DNA of 64,000 bases from Aulostomus chinensis (GCA_037954235.1 JBBMOA010000003.1:6377453-6441452), one strand, 5' to 3'; numbered from the stretch's first letter, positions 49,295-62,545 are shown. Program-made: numbers and translations. The notes: generated by a model from the letters alone, not told the origin.

Positions 49295-52200
49295 TCAGTT
49301 GTAAGTCTGGCCCTCAGGTGGCTGCTGGAGCTTGTTGTTTTCTCTCAACATCATGTGTTTTCGGAGCTCCTGCAGCACTATCCGGATGTTGTAAGTGTTT
49401 TTCCACTTGGACAGCGCTGTCACTGCCTTTATGTCCACCTAAAGGCAGAAGGGGAAAGAGGGGAGGGATTTCCATGATGACCAAATAAGAAACATACAGT
49501 GTAGCCCGATGTTAAGGTTACATTTGTTGAATGCTGCCCACACACGTGAGACCCCTGCATCTGTGAAGCTGGAGGCTCATCCACCCATGACCATCCATAT
49601 TTGAGTGGACAGACGCCAGTCTGCACAGGATTAATACCACATCAACTCGGTTTCGAGACGTACTGAAGGTAAGCCGTGGTGGACTTTGGTAGATGCAAAC
49701 CTGATCGCAAAAGGCTTCAGCAATTAGCACCGATTCTTACAGTTCCCCCAGGGGTTCTGGCCCAGTGCTAATAAGACTCAATACATAATGTAAGTGCCAA
49801 TCGTCTCCATGACACAGCAATATGTCATAAGGAGCACAACACTCTCTAAGGTGTACAACTTGCAAGGTGGCCTGCAGCTGCTCCTCCCATAAAATGAATT
49901 TGTGAAAGGAGAAGCCATTTTCTGTCTTTTGGGTGGTAAAACTATTACAGCGTAAAGAGTAAAATTATTTCAATTAAGAGTTAAGAGGCACAGACTTATT
50001 ACTTTTACCGTTACTCAGTAAGGTCAAAACCACATTGAAGCTGAGTGGCTGCACGTTGGCTGCAGCAGCTAAAAGGAAATAAACATGACGTGCTGCTTCA
50101 GGATTAAACGGTGAGACCGTTTACAAAACTTAGGTTCTTAAATATGTTGCACATAACTGTACTTTCACTCTCCTCGGAAAAGTGAGCCTATTCTTCACAC
50201 CACTTCAGCCACTGCCCAGTCAGCCACAACTGGTGACCACCGCATGTAAACAACACACATCATCAGTAGGCAACAGTAGTCCCATGATGAAATTATGTTA
50301 CATGAATACCAGTAGCAGCACCATTTGAACAGAAGCTCATCAGTACTGGTACCAATCTAGCACCAGTTCTTGGTACCATCGCTAACAGTAGCAATGTCAA
50401 AATCCCAGCAGATTGGGGATGTAACTGAACTCCTCACCATCAGTCTGCAGATAGGGAGGACCAAAGAGGTTGAAGCTGAGTAGAGGTGCTACTAAACTGA
50501 TGAAACATGACCAGAGTGTATCTAACATACAGGGTTGCAAATAACTAGATTTAAAATCAGAAACTTTCAATGGCAACAAACAGGAAAATTAAGAATTAAC
50601 TGGAATAAACTGCATGTTCAAGGGTATTTTAAACCAACCGTATGAATACTAAAGACATGACTATCAACATTTTGTATGCTCTTGAGCATAAATGTATGCA
50701 TACAATTCAAATACACATTTAAAAAAAAAAAGATTTTTGACTCAATTTGATTTGTGGTTAAAAACTGCATACATTTTTTCACTGAATCGAGAGAGGCTAA
50801 TCTGTGCATATGATTGTAGAATGTGTAGAGTACGTTTAAACACGGTTTGTATGAATTACTCCAACATGTGTAGTTTACTCCTGTTCATTCCCATAGTCTA
50901 GTCTCATAAATTCCAAATTCCATTTAACGCCCCCTCAAAAAACCCTAACACTTCCCATGAAAGATCTGATATTTGACAGAAATCTTCCATCCCTTTGCAA
51001 CTTTACACACTTTCACGTTTTAAACAGAGGATTTGATCTGCAATGCCCACCACTAAGCCAGTCCCCCCACACCAATGCTCTATAAATGTTAAAATGCTAA
51101 ATATGTATACAAAGTTTATTTTGAGCATTCAATTAAACAAAACGTCAGTTTCCTTTTAAAAAAAAAAAATTCAAAATAACTCTGACATCTCAGGTTAAGT
51201 TTAGAGAAGACTTGGTGATTACAGTCCATCAGAAACAATTGAGATGACTTCTTTAAGCAAGCACGCGTTTGGGAACATGATGGTGCAAGGTGACATGGAT
51301 ACTTACTACACCATTGGAACTGTTTACTCCACTCAGGTTGATCTTGTTCACAAAACGGACATGAGGCGGACTTTCTGGGTATCGGAGTCCACAATCAATT
51401 TTCAGACTGTACATCCTACCTTCGTAGACAGTCTGCAAAGAAATAAAAAGGGGAGGGGGGTTGTCATATTAGCTCACTTTTTTAACCTGTACAAATGGCA
51501 ATAAACTCTAATCTAACAGTCAAAGTTCTGGACATTCTGCTAGAATGTGAGATGCATTACTTTGTTCACCTTGACAACAGTATCCATCTGAAGACACCTA
51601 CTTCCTTGTTCTTCAACTTCTCATCATACATAAAAAGTTAAACGAGAGAGTAGTTCCTCAACAACTGAGCAAACTCTACATGAATGTATTATTAAACTAT
51701 CGTTACAACTGCTCACAGCAGGAAGGTTTCTATCTCTCCATAACACCAGTGTTCCTACCAATGGAATAGTGTGTGTGTGTGTGTGTGTGCGTGGCATTGT
51801 GTCTGTCATTACAAGGTTAATTCTAATTCAGAAAACCCTATTATCACCAAAATCCTCAAACTTCTACTCCATACCCTAATTGCCATGATTAATAAATTGG
51901 AACACATCAAACGCTGAGCTGCATTTTGCTGTGCCCTGCAGTCACCTTAAAAACAAAAGCATGTTTGATTCAAGTTCTCTCTCTCTCAACCTCCAGGTTC
52001 TTTGTCATAGTTAGAATATTGAAAATAGAGCTATTAGGTTTAACATAGAGCTTTGCGATCAGCATTTAAAAAAAAAACATGAGGCTTTCCGAGTATTCCA
52101 TCATTCAACTATAGGGAAACATAAAAGCATCATTTTATGTGTAGAAAACAAAATATACCTAGCAACAGGGTGCCTCTTTGATAGTTAAGTGTGGTGCTAT

Positions 52201-55200
52201 ACATCCATCCAGTGAATGTCTGACTCACTGAGCAGTCTTAAATTGTGGGCTCTTAGCCCGAGCCACAGTCAAGCACCCTGGCAAAAATCCTGCCCACTGT
52301 TTATCATTCCAACTCACTTTACAAGTTTCTTTCAACAGATCAACTAGCTTCTGATAGCGCAGTAACTTATAAAAAAGTAGCTACTGATGCATAGTAAACA
52401 GGTCCTTTCCATAAACACATGCTAGCTAACTTTGCTTGATTCACTTCTTTATTCTAGTTTATATTTGATAAGGAATTTTATCTGGTATCCGCTGTTTGAA
52501 CTTTCTTGTGCCTCATCCTTGTAATTTGTCTGTAAGGTTTATGAAATGAAATACACTTTATGGTTCAAAGAGAGTTTAGAGCTGGTCTGACCCTGGGGCC
52601 TTGACCTGGGTCTGGGAGTGGACCTTGGGTCTGGGAGTGGACCTGTGGCGCTTTTCATCATTCTTTTATAATCGTAACTTTGTTGTTAGAACACTTGCTG
52701 ATAATAAAGCTGACGCTTACGACGGCAGTGTTGTCCACATGCATAGCTGTGTTTAGGCTACATGAAAGGTCACATTAGTGCAGGATATTCCAATGAGGCA
52801 TTACTGGTAGTGCCAGACATTACTAGTGTGACTGTTTAGGGGGGGGGGGGGGGGTAGAACTAAGATGTTGTGGGGGAGCTGACTCAAGCTCATCTCACAG
52901 TGAACCTTGTACATCTGTACTCGATATCCACTGAAGTGTCCAGTGTTAGCCATCTCTGATTCTCCAGCCTGTTCCTTGTGTCTGCTGAATTCTTTCATCA
53001 CACAAAATTCCTCTACAATATTTAAAGGCACTTGAACACTACACTGGTGTAAGAGAACAAGTGCTGATGAAAACAGACTGTTGCTTCACCTCATGTTGCC
53101 TGTGTTTGATGATCAGCTAGCTAGCGGCAATGTGTGCTCACACACACGAGACAGAAAATAACTCTCCAGACCAACAGGTATGAGTTGTCCACATTTGCCG
53201 CAGCTCAACGTCATAATTTTACCATCACTCTCACTCACCACATATGATGGACTGTTTGGTGACTTAGCAGCTTCTAATAGTCTGATAAAAAGCTAAAAAT
53301 GGCACTAAATATTTGCTTGATTTCCTCTATTCCATGTCTTTTCTCCTTGTCTGATTTGCTTAGCCGAGTAACAAATCAGAGCACGTTCCCCTGCCGATGG
53401 CCTTCACCGCAACTTCAACATGAATGGCACACTAACAAGGTCTGACTAGACTCAGCGGTGCACAGAACCCTGCCACAGATGCACACAGATGGCCTGATGG
53501 CTGACCATTGGGTTGGTGTGTTAGAGCTGCTCTACGGCTGCAGCTGCTAGTCAAATGAGTGGCTGTAAAATGTTGGATCAACATTTTATGACAATAAATT
53601 ATTCACAAGTGCTCCATAATTTTGTTGTTTAAAAGCTTTTGACATAGAATATCAGAAAGTGGGTTTACACCAACACTGACATAACTGCTATAAACTAACA
53701 GGAAACTAACAAATAAAGCAGATATCAGAAAGTACAAAAATACGGATGCAGAACAGGAGCTGAACTTCACTAATCTGTTAAAATCTACAAAAACATTTAC
53801 ATCTGAACTCACAAAACTTTTGAAAACACCCTTCCCTGCTGTACCATTTCAGTGTTTTTGGCCCCAGGGGTGGCTCACCTTGGTTGGGCCGATGATCATG
53901 CCATTCCAGTGAGTTAGCGTCATGTCGTCATCATTTACAAGGCCCCAGCTGACAGTACCATCTCCGCCTCCCTTCTGACCTTCCTCCAGTTCCTCCAGCA
54001 GCCGAAAGCTGCGGGGGACGTGGATGCCTTTATACACAAAGAACATAGGTGACTGAATGGACACAATTTTGTGTAGCACTTTTCTAACTGACCGAAGGGG
54101 CTTTTGCCCAATCACAAATGAATAATTTGCCTGAGCAGAAGCTGTTGGCAATCCTACTGAAAGGTGTTTGACAATAGAATGTCTCTCAAAGTAATTGTGA
54201 TTTTACAACCATTAACATCATTATTAGAATTACAGTTATCAAATAAATGTTAAAAAGAAATATTTATTGGTGGTTCATACCTTAACCCGAACCACCTACC
54301 TTTTCATCACGTACTATGAAGTCGTGTTTTACTGTCTAAGCAGGTCTTTAAGGATGCGATACCGACCTGACTTTCAACACGAGTGAATACATTTTCAAAG
54401 CACTCCTAGCCCTGGTGTTCTCACTAGTCACCTCCTTGGGTGTAACGTACAGAAAAATCCCTTAAAAAATACCCTTGTCCCTTAAAATCACTGATTGAAG
54501 GTGTGTATATGAACACTGCAACAGTTTGGGGAATACAGAAAAAAACTTGTTCACATAACGAATCTATTTTAATGGCTGCAGGATAAACCTTGTTATCCTG
54601 TGGGATCATCTTCCAAGTACAGTAGGATCTTCTATCACAGCTATTCAAAGGTTCAGGTCACATCCACAACTACATCTGAAACTCAGATGCCAAATGGAAA
54701 ACATGATCAAGCCAAGGCTGCAGAATTGAATTTAGTCTCTGCTTCCAAAATTTTGACAAATATGTCAAGAGAGCCTTGTAATAATTTGGAGGGCATTGCG
54801 CCACGGTTCGTCAGACAGTTTCCAAGTTTTTCACCACTGTTGGATGAAGTTATTTACCATGAGGGAACTCAGTAGCGAGCTGAGATATGTTGATTCATCT
54901 GTTACAATTGACATGATGCCACCAAAACAGGTCATTCTGGTTACCTAAAAATCATAAAACAATATTGATTCCAAGGGGGAAATTTAGTGACACTGAAAGT
55001 GCTCAGGCAAAATAAAATAACCGTGCCATATAACACAGCAATGCATAAATCAGAGGCGTCTGTGAGGCACCTTAGATACAAGAGGAAACTGCATACTTTT
55101 GCGATTGTCATCATGACTCCAGTTGTTGAGCAGGGCACTGCTGCCAGCTAACGCCAAGTTATCCCAGGAAACAACAACTAATCTAGTCGCCAAGCTAGCG

Positions 55201-55563
55201 CGAGTCGCCGCCCCAAAATCACCATTAAACCGCTGACTATCCTGATAAGCAACGCGAATTTAATCACAGCTGAAGCCTCTCATCTGAGTGGAACGATGTA
55301 TAATCCTTCATAATGGATGTTGCCGACTGGATAAGCACTGCCTGAAGACTATGGGCCAGCTTTGCTAACAGTTAGCCGCTGCGCTCCACGCTTATTGGCA
55401 CAACAAGCGAAAGTACCAAGCTCCAGAGGGTGTCTCTTTAAGTTTGTTTAAGTATTTTGTAGCTAATTAGTATGTTAAAGGTTACTCCACATCGACAAAT
55501 TAAATACAATAAATTGCTCTGCGCTGTCGGTGCTTTCAGCTTACCTTGTCCGGCGGCCGCCAT
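49295..55563 (-). CDS. ube2v1: Ube2v1, ubiquitin E2 variant (UEV1), Ubc13 partner
   Basis: Join of 49295..49438, 51307..51432, 53879..54027 and 55545..55563, minus strand; 145 aa. UEV proteins pair with Ubc13 (UBE2N) to build K63-linked ubiquitin chains in NF-kB signalling and DNA-damage tolerance; they are E2-like but lack the active-site Cys, as here. Exon 1 gives MAAAGQ plus a split Gly (CAAG|GTAAG, phase 1). Exon 2 has VPRSFRLLEELEEGQKG and MTLTHWNGMIIGP; Phe14 corresponds to the Ubc13-contacting Phe of MMS2. Exon 3 has MYSLKIDCGLRYPESPP and INLSGVNSSNGV, ending GTA|GTAAGT. Exon 4 has VLQELRKHMM and ends PPEGQTYN. All junctions keep frame (19+149+126+144 nt). GVNSSNGVV favours UBE2V1 over UBE2V2 (INNSSGMVD), but QTYN resembles UBE2V2. 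Introns are 1517, 2446 and 1868 bp. Confidence 0.94.
52839..52854. repeat. poly-G tract, 16 bases, in ube2v1 intron 2
   Basis: Uninterrupted G run, so poly-C in the ube2v1 pre-mRNA. Not within a SINE. Confidence 0.9.
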
Positions 55564-55640
55564 TTTTGTCACTGCTCGACGGAGACGCGCACGTACTACG
55601 TACAGTACGGCGTGGGATGGAATGTGCGTGTCACCAAAAA
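55140..55640 (-). promoter_or_regulatory. CpG-rich ube2v1 promoter with YY1 motif over the start codon
   Basis: CpG density rises sharply here. The minus strand reads AAAATGGCGGCC at 55566..55555, a YY1 site that includes the initiator ATG, a layout typical of housekeeping genes with short 5' UTRs. There is no TATA box just upstream (55580..55640). This implies broad expression. Confidence 0.6.
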
Positions 55641-56600
55641 GTGGAAATACACGTACACTGGGTTTCGTACATGAATGGGTTCTTGTATTTGTTCTGACAT
55701 GTGTTCTTACACAAAAGAGGCAAACATGAAGACACAATGAAAATCCCGTGTGAGCTTCTAGATGTGCACCCTCACCCAACCGTTGACGAATTGTATCGGA
55801 TTTGAAAATGAACAGGCGTTACTAGCAACTTGAAATTAACATAAGATAACGACCCAATGAACCTGTTAGGACCAAAAAGAGATCAGTATCTTTGCAGGTG
55901 ACGAAGTCACACGAAAGATAAAAGGGGAACGGTAATTTAGACTGGCGTGAGATGTTAATAGCTATGACAATCAGGTCTTTAACCTCGAACATACTCATCT
56001 GACTTAGACACGACAAGTTAAGTGAGTTGCTGTCTGATTTCACGTCTGTGGTGAGTTTCAGCTTCATAGGGTGTAAATAATAATGTTTCCATCTACTACT
56101 GAGCAGCAGCTGCAGGCCAAAGGAGATGAGGCTGCCTGCCATAGACCAACAGTTTAACGTTGTTCGAACAAAACACCAATAAGACTTCCATCTCTAGAAG
56201 CAGCTACCTGAATGTTTTCACGTCACATAGCCTCATTGTTTTAAGATTTTCAAATGAACTGCCGTCGCCCGTTTCTTTTTGTTTTATTTAGTTTTTTTTC
56301 CAAGCATTTTTCTTCAAGGGGGACTGAAGAACAGACCTCTCCGACAATTTTAATACGAGCACCCAACCTCTCACTGATGGTGGTATTTAATGTTAGCACG
56401 GCATTGCCATCTACTGGATAAAAGATATACTGCATGTCAGATTCATGAAGTGGTTGACGAGTAGTCGAGTAGCATAACTGGCTTGCACATTGATCTTGAC
56501 ACATGATTTGCTTGTTGTACCATTATTCCTGTTAGTAATGGCTCATAATACATATATATATAGAGAGAGAGAAATATAGATACAGAGTTTATCGCTTCAG
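55640..56600. other. intergenic, no gene seen
   Basis: No gene recognised; a divergent partner of the ube2v1 promoter cannot be supported. TATA/GAGA simple repeats lie at 56550..56575. Confidence 0.45.
56404..56417 (-). promoter_or_regulatory. CTCF-like motif, one mismatch
   Basis: The minus strand reads CCAGTAGATGGCAA, fitting 13 of 14 core positions (the last base is A). Confidence 0.4.
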
Positions 56601-56605
56601 TCCTT

Positions 56606-57012
56606 CCATCCATCTTCTTCCGCTTATCCTGTTAAAGGTCACAGGAGGGCTGGAGCCTGTCCCAGTGGCTTTTGGGAGTGAGGCAAGGTTCACCCTGGAC
56701 AGTCCATCACAGGGCCAACACATACAGACAGACAACCATGCACACTCACAGTCAATTTGGAGTATCCTATTAACGTAGTCACCTCTTGATGTCTTTGGAC
56801 TGTGGGAAGAACCATGCACACTCACGGTCAATTTGGAGTATCCGATTAACGTAGTCACCTCTTGATGTCTTTGGACTGTGGGAAGAAGCCAGAGCACCTG
56901 AGAGGACCCACACAGGCACACTCCTCACAGAAAGATCTCATACCTGAGCCAGGACTCGAACCCTGAACCTTCTTGCTGTGAGGCGACAGCACTAACCACT
57001 GCACCACCGTTT
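56606..57012 (-). repeat. SINE with an internal 76-bp tandem duplication
   Basis: Reverse-oriented copy. The segment starting ACCATGCACACTCACAGTCA at 56735 is repeated from 56811 with few differences, so the body is longer than normal. B-box-like GGGTTCGAGTCCTGG is present; the poly-C/G tract of other copies is absent (CACAGGAGGGCTGG). Confidence 0.92.
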
Positions 57013-57044
57013 CAGTTCTATTTATGTAATTTTGGAAGACACAT

Positions 57045-57610
57045 TTTGCTATAAGATAAGATAAGCTAAGATAAGATGAGATAAGATCAGGTAAGATCTC
57101 AGGTAAAAAATTGGCACTGTTACAGCAGCAGAAACGGAGAAGCAGCAGAAAAAGTACAGAGCAATAAATAGCAGAATCTGCAATAAACTACAGTAAAAAA
57201 AAACTACAATACACTATCATAAATTACAATCAACTACAATAAATATTTTCAGCATAAATGTCAGGCAGCATGAGTGTTGGCTACTGCACAGTACCGTGCT
57301 AAGTATTGCACAGCAAAGTGTTAAATATTTCACACAAGTTTGTCCAGGATCTGGTAGGGGAGGTTACTGGGAGCAGTGCTTGTTGTAAAGTCTGACAGCT
57401 GCAGGTAGGAAGGACCTGCGGAACCTCCCCTTCACACACTTAGGGTGAAGGAGCCTGTCACTGAAGGAACTCTCCAGGGCTGTCAGGGAGTTGTGCACAG
57501 GGTGGGAGTCTGTGTTCGACAGAGATGACAGTTTGGCCATCTTTCTCCTCTCTCCCACCACATCCACTGGGTCCAGGGGGCATCCCAGAACTTCTTAATC
57601 ATCTTTTTGG
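57045..57610 (-). mobile_element. Rex1/L2-like LINE, C-terminal coding end and 3' tail
   Basis: On the minus strand, 57364..57567 encodes MAKLSSLSNTDSHPVHNSL, LHPKCVKGRFRRSFLPAAV and RLYNKHCSQ, the conserved C-terminal end of this fish LINE type. The 3' UTR follows leftward to a (TTATC)n tail at about 57050..57090. 5'-truncated. Confidence 0.75.
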
Positions 57611-57619
57611 AGCTTCAAC

Positions 57620-58580
57620 TGCTTAAGTCCCATTTTAGTTTCAACTGTATTTTGGAGAATATATTTCCATTGATAGACTGAAGATCCCTTCACTGAAAGC
57701 AACTGCAAAAGATCTTTAGAGGGAACATGCATATGCATGTTCAGGTTCTTTGTTGAATATCAAAGTGACTCTTTGAAAAATCATTACAGAATATGAATAT
57801 AATTCAAAAACAAATATCACAACAAGCCAAATATTGTGTCTTATTGATGACATATGAATGACCTTAACTGATATCTCTAAAAAAAACAACAACAACACAC
57901 AGTTTATGACAACCAGCGCGTATACCTGGCAGTGTGCAATAAATACTAAACTCTTCAGTTAACAATTGTACTGAAACACTACTTGATACGAATCAATGTA
58001 ATTCTGCTTTAACTCCTTGCTTTAGCAGTATTCAGTTGTCTCCTGGTCAATGGCTGTGTAGGAGAGACGATGAGCATTAAAACACAGAAGCTCAGTCAGA
58101 AATGATGAAAACAGTCCAGCAGCTTTGCATCTCATAGGATACACATCACAATGTCGCACAATGGATATTAAATTAGTTTGACAGAGAAGAAGCCCCTGAG
58201 ACAACAAAGGTAACCTAGTACTTGAAAGGGAACTGGAGTAGATCGGCCATCTTGGAACCATGACTCACACTGGATTCAAGGTGATGGGCATAAAGAGACA
58301 CAAACATGATCAAAACACCACCAAAAAAACTGTTTTATTGTTTATTGCTGGTTCCCTAGACAGGGAACCATCCCATTACTCTATCTTACTCTATCCCATT
58401 GATGTTGTGACAGAGTAAGAACCAACAGTGATACATTTGTTGTGCCACCCTAAATATGTGACACAATATGAAAGCAGAAAAACAAAAAAAACAAAAAAGC
58501 ACAAAAAGGTAAAAGTATCCAAAGATATAAAAGAGACATTTGAATATTTAACAATGAAGTGTCAGGGATGCAGAGTTGAA
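57620..58580. other. intergenic, no gene seen
   Basis: No supportable gene. The minus-strand frame at 58022..58261 (MVPRWPIYSSSL..) begins with CCAAGATGGCCGATC-type sequence that looks repeat-derived, but I cannot name a family. Confidence 0.4.
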
Positions 58581-58585
58581 GTCTG

Positions 58586-58587
<2 letters not shown>

Positions 58588-58659
<72 letters not shown>

Positions 58660-58667
58660 GTGTGTGT
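58588..58667. repeat. (GT)n microsatellite
   Basis: About 40 units with one GC interruption near the right end. Confidence 0.97.
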
Positions 58668-58845
58668 TTATGTTAATATATATAGATGGCATTGCTACTG
58701 GACCAAGAAAGGGGCTGTTTTAGGGACTGCAATTGTTTTGTGGCATGTTTGATGATTGAAACAAGAATATTATATCTCTTGATGAGAAACTGACAGTTAA
58801 TACTGCCTCTGATTATGTGTGTCCAGTTGTTTATTAGTGCATCAC

Positions 58846-59216
58846 CATCGTCATCTTCCGCTTATTCCTTACTAGTAAGGGTTTGGGGGGGGGGGGGGGG
58901 GGCTAGAGCCTATCCCAGCATCTACAGGCAAGAGGTGGGGTTCACCCTGGACAGGTTGCCAGTCCATGGCAGGGCCAACATAGAGAGACAAACAACCATT
59001 CACACTCACGGTCAATTTAGAGAATCCAATCAGCCTAGTCCCTAATTGCATGTCTTTGGACAGTGGGAGGAAGCTGGAGTACCAGAGAGAACCGACGCAG
59101 GCACGGGGAGAACATGGAGACTCCACACAGAAAGATCCTGCGCGCGAGCCAGGACTCGAACCCGGAACCTTCTTGCTGTGAGGCCACAGTGCTGACCACT
59201 GCACCACCGTGGAGCC
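58846..59216 (-). repeat. SINE, near full-length, with 18-base poly-G
   Basis: Reverse orientation: B-box-like GGGTTCGAGTCCTGG, full body, 18 G on the plus strand (58885..58902). It has no GGAT tail; it ends at CATCATCTTCCGCTTATTCC-like sequence. Confidence 0.9.
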
Positions 59217-59822
59217 TTTAAGTGCATCACATTGATTCCTTTTCTTTCTTTTTTCCACTGGACCAGAACTGTGGTTCCTCCTCTACGTCACCAGATGGGG
59301 CTGCTTACCCATGTGAACCTGAATGATGAAAATCCTTTCAAATGCCACCCACTTAACAGATTTTTAAATACAGCAACTTATTTTTGAATAGAAAAGAATA
59401 ACAGCTAAATTAAACTCAATTCACAATTTTCTTTTTAACTACACTCCACTATATTCCTAAAAGCCAGAATGTTTGTTTGTCTGTTTGTTTTTATTACAGG
59501 ATATGCGCTCATCGTGATTGAGGGATGCATCCCCCAGTGGGAATGTCATAGAAGTTAGCAAACGCTACATGCGTGGACAGATGCAATTATGATATCCTTG
59601 GACTTAAACTTTTAGATTTCAATATATGCTAGTGATTGTGTGCCAATTTAATGGAGCAGATTTGTCTCCAGGAAGCTGTTACTCTTAAGGTAATAGTGTG
59701 ATCAGAAATGATGACCCGTTGAGGAGGTTTTGTTTTGCTGTAACTTAAAAATCTGTTTAAATTCCTTCTCAAATTTGTATTAATGGCACTGGCATGAGTC
59801 ATGAAGTGTTGATTTAATTTTA

Positions 59823-59826
<4 letters not shown>

Positions 59827-59897
<71 letters not shown>
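59827..59897. repeat. (GT)n microsatellite
   Basis: About 35 uninterrupted GT units. Confidence 0.97.
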
Positions 59898-59899
<2 letters not shown>

Positions 59900-59935
59900 C
59901 TTAGTTTTTGTTATCTTTTGGAGACCTTTTCTGAT

Positions 59936-60297
59936 GGCTGCACGGTGGTGCAGTGGTTAGCACTGTCACCTCACAGCAAGAAGGTTCCGGGTTTGAGCCT
60001 TGGCTCGGGCACGGGATCTTTCTGTGTGGAGTCTCCATGTTCTCCCTGTGCCTGCGTGGGTTCTCTCTGGGTACTCCGGTTCCTTCCCACAGTCCAAAGA
60101 CTGCAATTGGGGACTAGGCTAATTGGATACTCTAAACTGACCGTAGGTATTAATGTGAGTGTGAATGGTTGTCTGTCTAAATGTGTTGGCCCTGCAATGG
60201 ACTGGTGACCTGTCCAGGATGAACCCCACCTCTCGCCCGAAAGTTGGGATAGGCTCCACCCCCCCCCTCCCCGAAAATGGATGGCTGGATGGATGGA
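59936..60297 (+). repeat. SINE, near full-length
   Basis: Starts GGCTGCACGGTGGTGCAGTG, with CAGTGGTTAGCACTG as the A-box side and GGGTTTGAGCCTTGG as the B-box side, then body, CACCCCCCCCCTCCCC and a short GGAT/GGCT tail. One of the best-preserved copies. Confidence 0.92.
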
Positions 60298-60569
60298 CCT
60301 TTTCTGATATAAACACTAACCTTATCAGGACCCCTAGTCCTCATGGGGACCAAAGACCGGTCCTAATGCAGCAGAACTTATTTTATAAACACCTGGTCAA
60401 AGTTAGAGTGAAGGTATAAATTGCAGTTAGTTTGAGGTTGAGGTTAGGCATCAATTGGTTAGGTTTAGGATTAAGATTGGTGCTTAGGTTCAGATATTCA
60501 CATGAATGGAAGTCAATGGAATGTCCTAATAAGGATAGCTATGCAAACCTGTGTGTGTGTGTGTGAGTG

Positions 60570-60795
60570 TGTGTGTAAGGTCAAGGCTGACGTTGTCTCG
60601 GGGCGGTGACCCCAAACAGGGAGTGGCTCCAGCAGATTCCAGGACCAACACCTGCAACCTCAGTTCAGAAGAGCGCAGTCCTAGGGAGAGCTAAGATACT
60701 GTGTAGAACCTTAAAGTTCCCAGGCCTCTGGTAGAGGACCCAAGCTAGAGGAACACAGAACCACCCTACAAGGGTGAGAGGAACACGTTTTTTAA
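60570..60795 (+). mobile_element. LINE fragment, same family as 38765..39065
   Basis: The plus-strand frame reads TPNREWLQQIPGPTPATSV, then QKSAVLGRAKILCRTLKF and PGLW, the conserved end of this fish LINE ORF. A segment around the VVIGALG part is deleted. A GT-rich tract (60549..60578) lies just upstream. Confidence 0.75.
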
Positions 60796-60804
60796 TGCAT
60801 ACAC

Positions 60805-60985
60805 AACTAGTCAAAAGTTTGGACACACCTTTTCATTCATTGTTTTATCTTTTTTTTACTACTTCTACATTTTAGATATATACTGAAGACATCAAATATA
60901 TGAAGCAAGATATATGGAATTCTGTAGCAAAAAGAAATGTGGGAGAAATGTGGGGAAGAATGAAAAAATACAGTTGTATTAAGTT
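60805..60985 (+). mobile_element. degenerate DNA-transposon-like repeat
   Basis: Carries AGTCAAAAGTTTGGACACAC, then TTTCATTCATTG, ATACTGAAGACATCAAATAT and ATATGGAATTCTGTAG. This order marks a common Tc1-like or MITE-like repeat in fish. Only one end is recognisable. Confidence 0.5.
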
Positions 60986-60989
60986 CTTT

Positions 60990-61690
60990 TTCTTAACAAA
61001 TGTTAACTGTTTCTGTGTACTAAGTTTGTAAGCCAGTACTCTGCCAGGATGAGGAAAACAGTTATCAAAGTGTGTTTAAGAATATAAAGGGTGCATTAAA
61101 AACTGCATGATACAATCAAAGGGGGAAAAAAGGCCATATGTAGACTCCTGCTTTCATGTTATTGTAAAAAAAAAAAGTCAGTTAACTAAATTATTTTGAA
61201 AGAAATTGTTCAGTTAAGACAAGGATTAAGCTATGAAGACCAGTGAGTAAATTACACGGAGAAAAGGTTCCTGCCTGGGTCAAATTCTTTAGCGTTTTCT
61301 TGTCAGAGGTCCTGCTATACATCTCGGTCAAGGCCCTGTGATCCATTCATCCTCTCCTGAGAAAGACGAGGTGCAGCTCCACATTAAACATCAACAAGTC
61401 TAGAGCAGGCTTGTGCCTGCAAGTTGAACTTCAATTCAAACCTTCACTGAAAGCTGCTGTTTGATGAAGGCTGCTGTAGCTCTTGATCTTATTCCCAAAC
61501 TAGATAATTTAGGATTTTATGCAAGAATGACAGGGTATGGAAGAATAATGAACTTAATGAGGAAGGGGGTAAGTTGCCCTCTGACCCACTCCTACCGCCA
61601 CCTCCCCCAGCCACCCCTCAGCCTCTTGCCTGGCAGGCCTCCATCCCCCATCCCAGCCAACCCGCCCAGCCCCTCTCTTCCCTCTGAAGA
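60990..61690. other. intergenic, no gene seen
   Basis: No supportable gene; the frame at 61461..61814 runs through a GT array and is an artefact. Confidence 0.5.
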
Positions 61691-61695
61691 CAAGT

Positions 61696-61700
<5 letters not shown>

Positions 61701-61757
<57 letters not shown>

Positions 61758-61772
61758 CGTGTGTGTGTGTGT
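61701..61772. repeat. (GT)n microsatellite
   Basis: About 35 units with an ATGC interruption. Confidence 0.97.
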
Positions 61773-61779
61773 TTTCAGG

Positions 61780-62545
61780 GAATGAATGGCTCAGTGTTTT
61801 TCCTGGGGACATGACTACAGCTTGTTTTGCTCCTGACAGACAGGCATGGTCATTCACACCCTGCCTTTCCACGTTTCCAACTCATTTTCCCCGTCACTCC
61901 GTCATGAATACAGACCTGTGCTGGGCAATGTACACACCACCAGTCACACACACTTGGTTCAGTGGCACTGGCAGCTTCAAAATACTATGTTTTCTGTACT
62001 GGCTTATGATGCATGTTGACATTGCACATGAATGCACCTTAATTTGAAAATAATATATGATAATATTAAAATAATGAAAAAAATATATGATACAGTGTGA
62101 TGGGGCAGTGCTGTTGTTCCCTTCTGTGCTTCCTCCATCACTGGTGGAAGAATCACGCTGTCCCTTTACTTGATGTCAAATGGAATAGTACACTGGTAGA
62201 AGGATGTGTGTGGAGCTGGATGCTCGCTCGATAGCTATGGCAAGCCATTTTAACATTTAATGGTCAGAGTGGACCTGTGTTGTAGATATCCATGATTGAG
62301 TTCTCCCAGTCAAAATGAAAATTTCACATCTAAACAATGTCATTCTTTCCATCCACAACTGTCATTTCACATAGCTACAGGTTGTATGGACATATTGTCA
62401 CTTTCCTCCATTCCTGTTTATAGGGCTTTAACATTTCAAATATGTTTGATTCCATTGCTGATTCGATAAAAGATATCTGCAATTAAATTAGGACTATTTG
62501 TAATTCCAGTTTGAGAAATCTGCAACGTACTTTTGGTTAGTTAAA
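61780..62545. other. intergenic, no gene seen
   Basis: No gene or recognised repeat. Confidence 0.5.

Noticed and set aside
54600..54875. A 91-codon plus-strand frame inside ube2v1 intron 1
   Set aside because: No domain, no start context and no splice partner recognised; antisense to an intron. Possibly a relic, but unsupported.
59480..59560. A good-looking acceptor (TTTTTATTACAG) followed by a short open segment on the plus strand
   Set aside because: The reading (YALIVIEGCIPQWECH) matches nothing I know, and no partner exon or donor could be identified.
59940..60010. tRNA-like A and B boxes
   Set aside because: They belong to the heads of SINE copies; no cloverleaf with an anticodon arm is preserved, so no tRNA gene is called.
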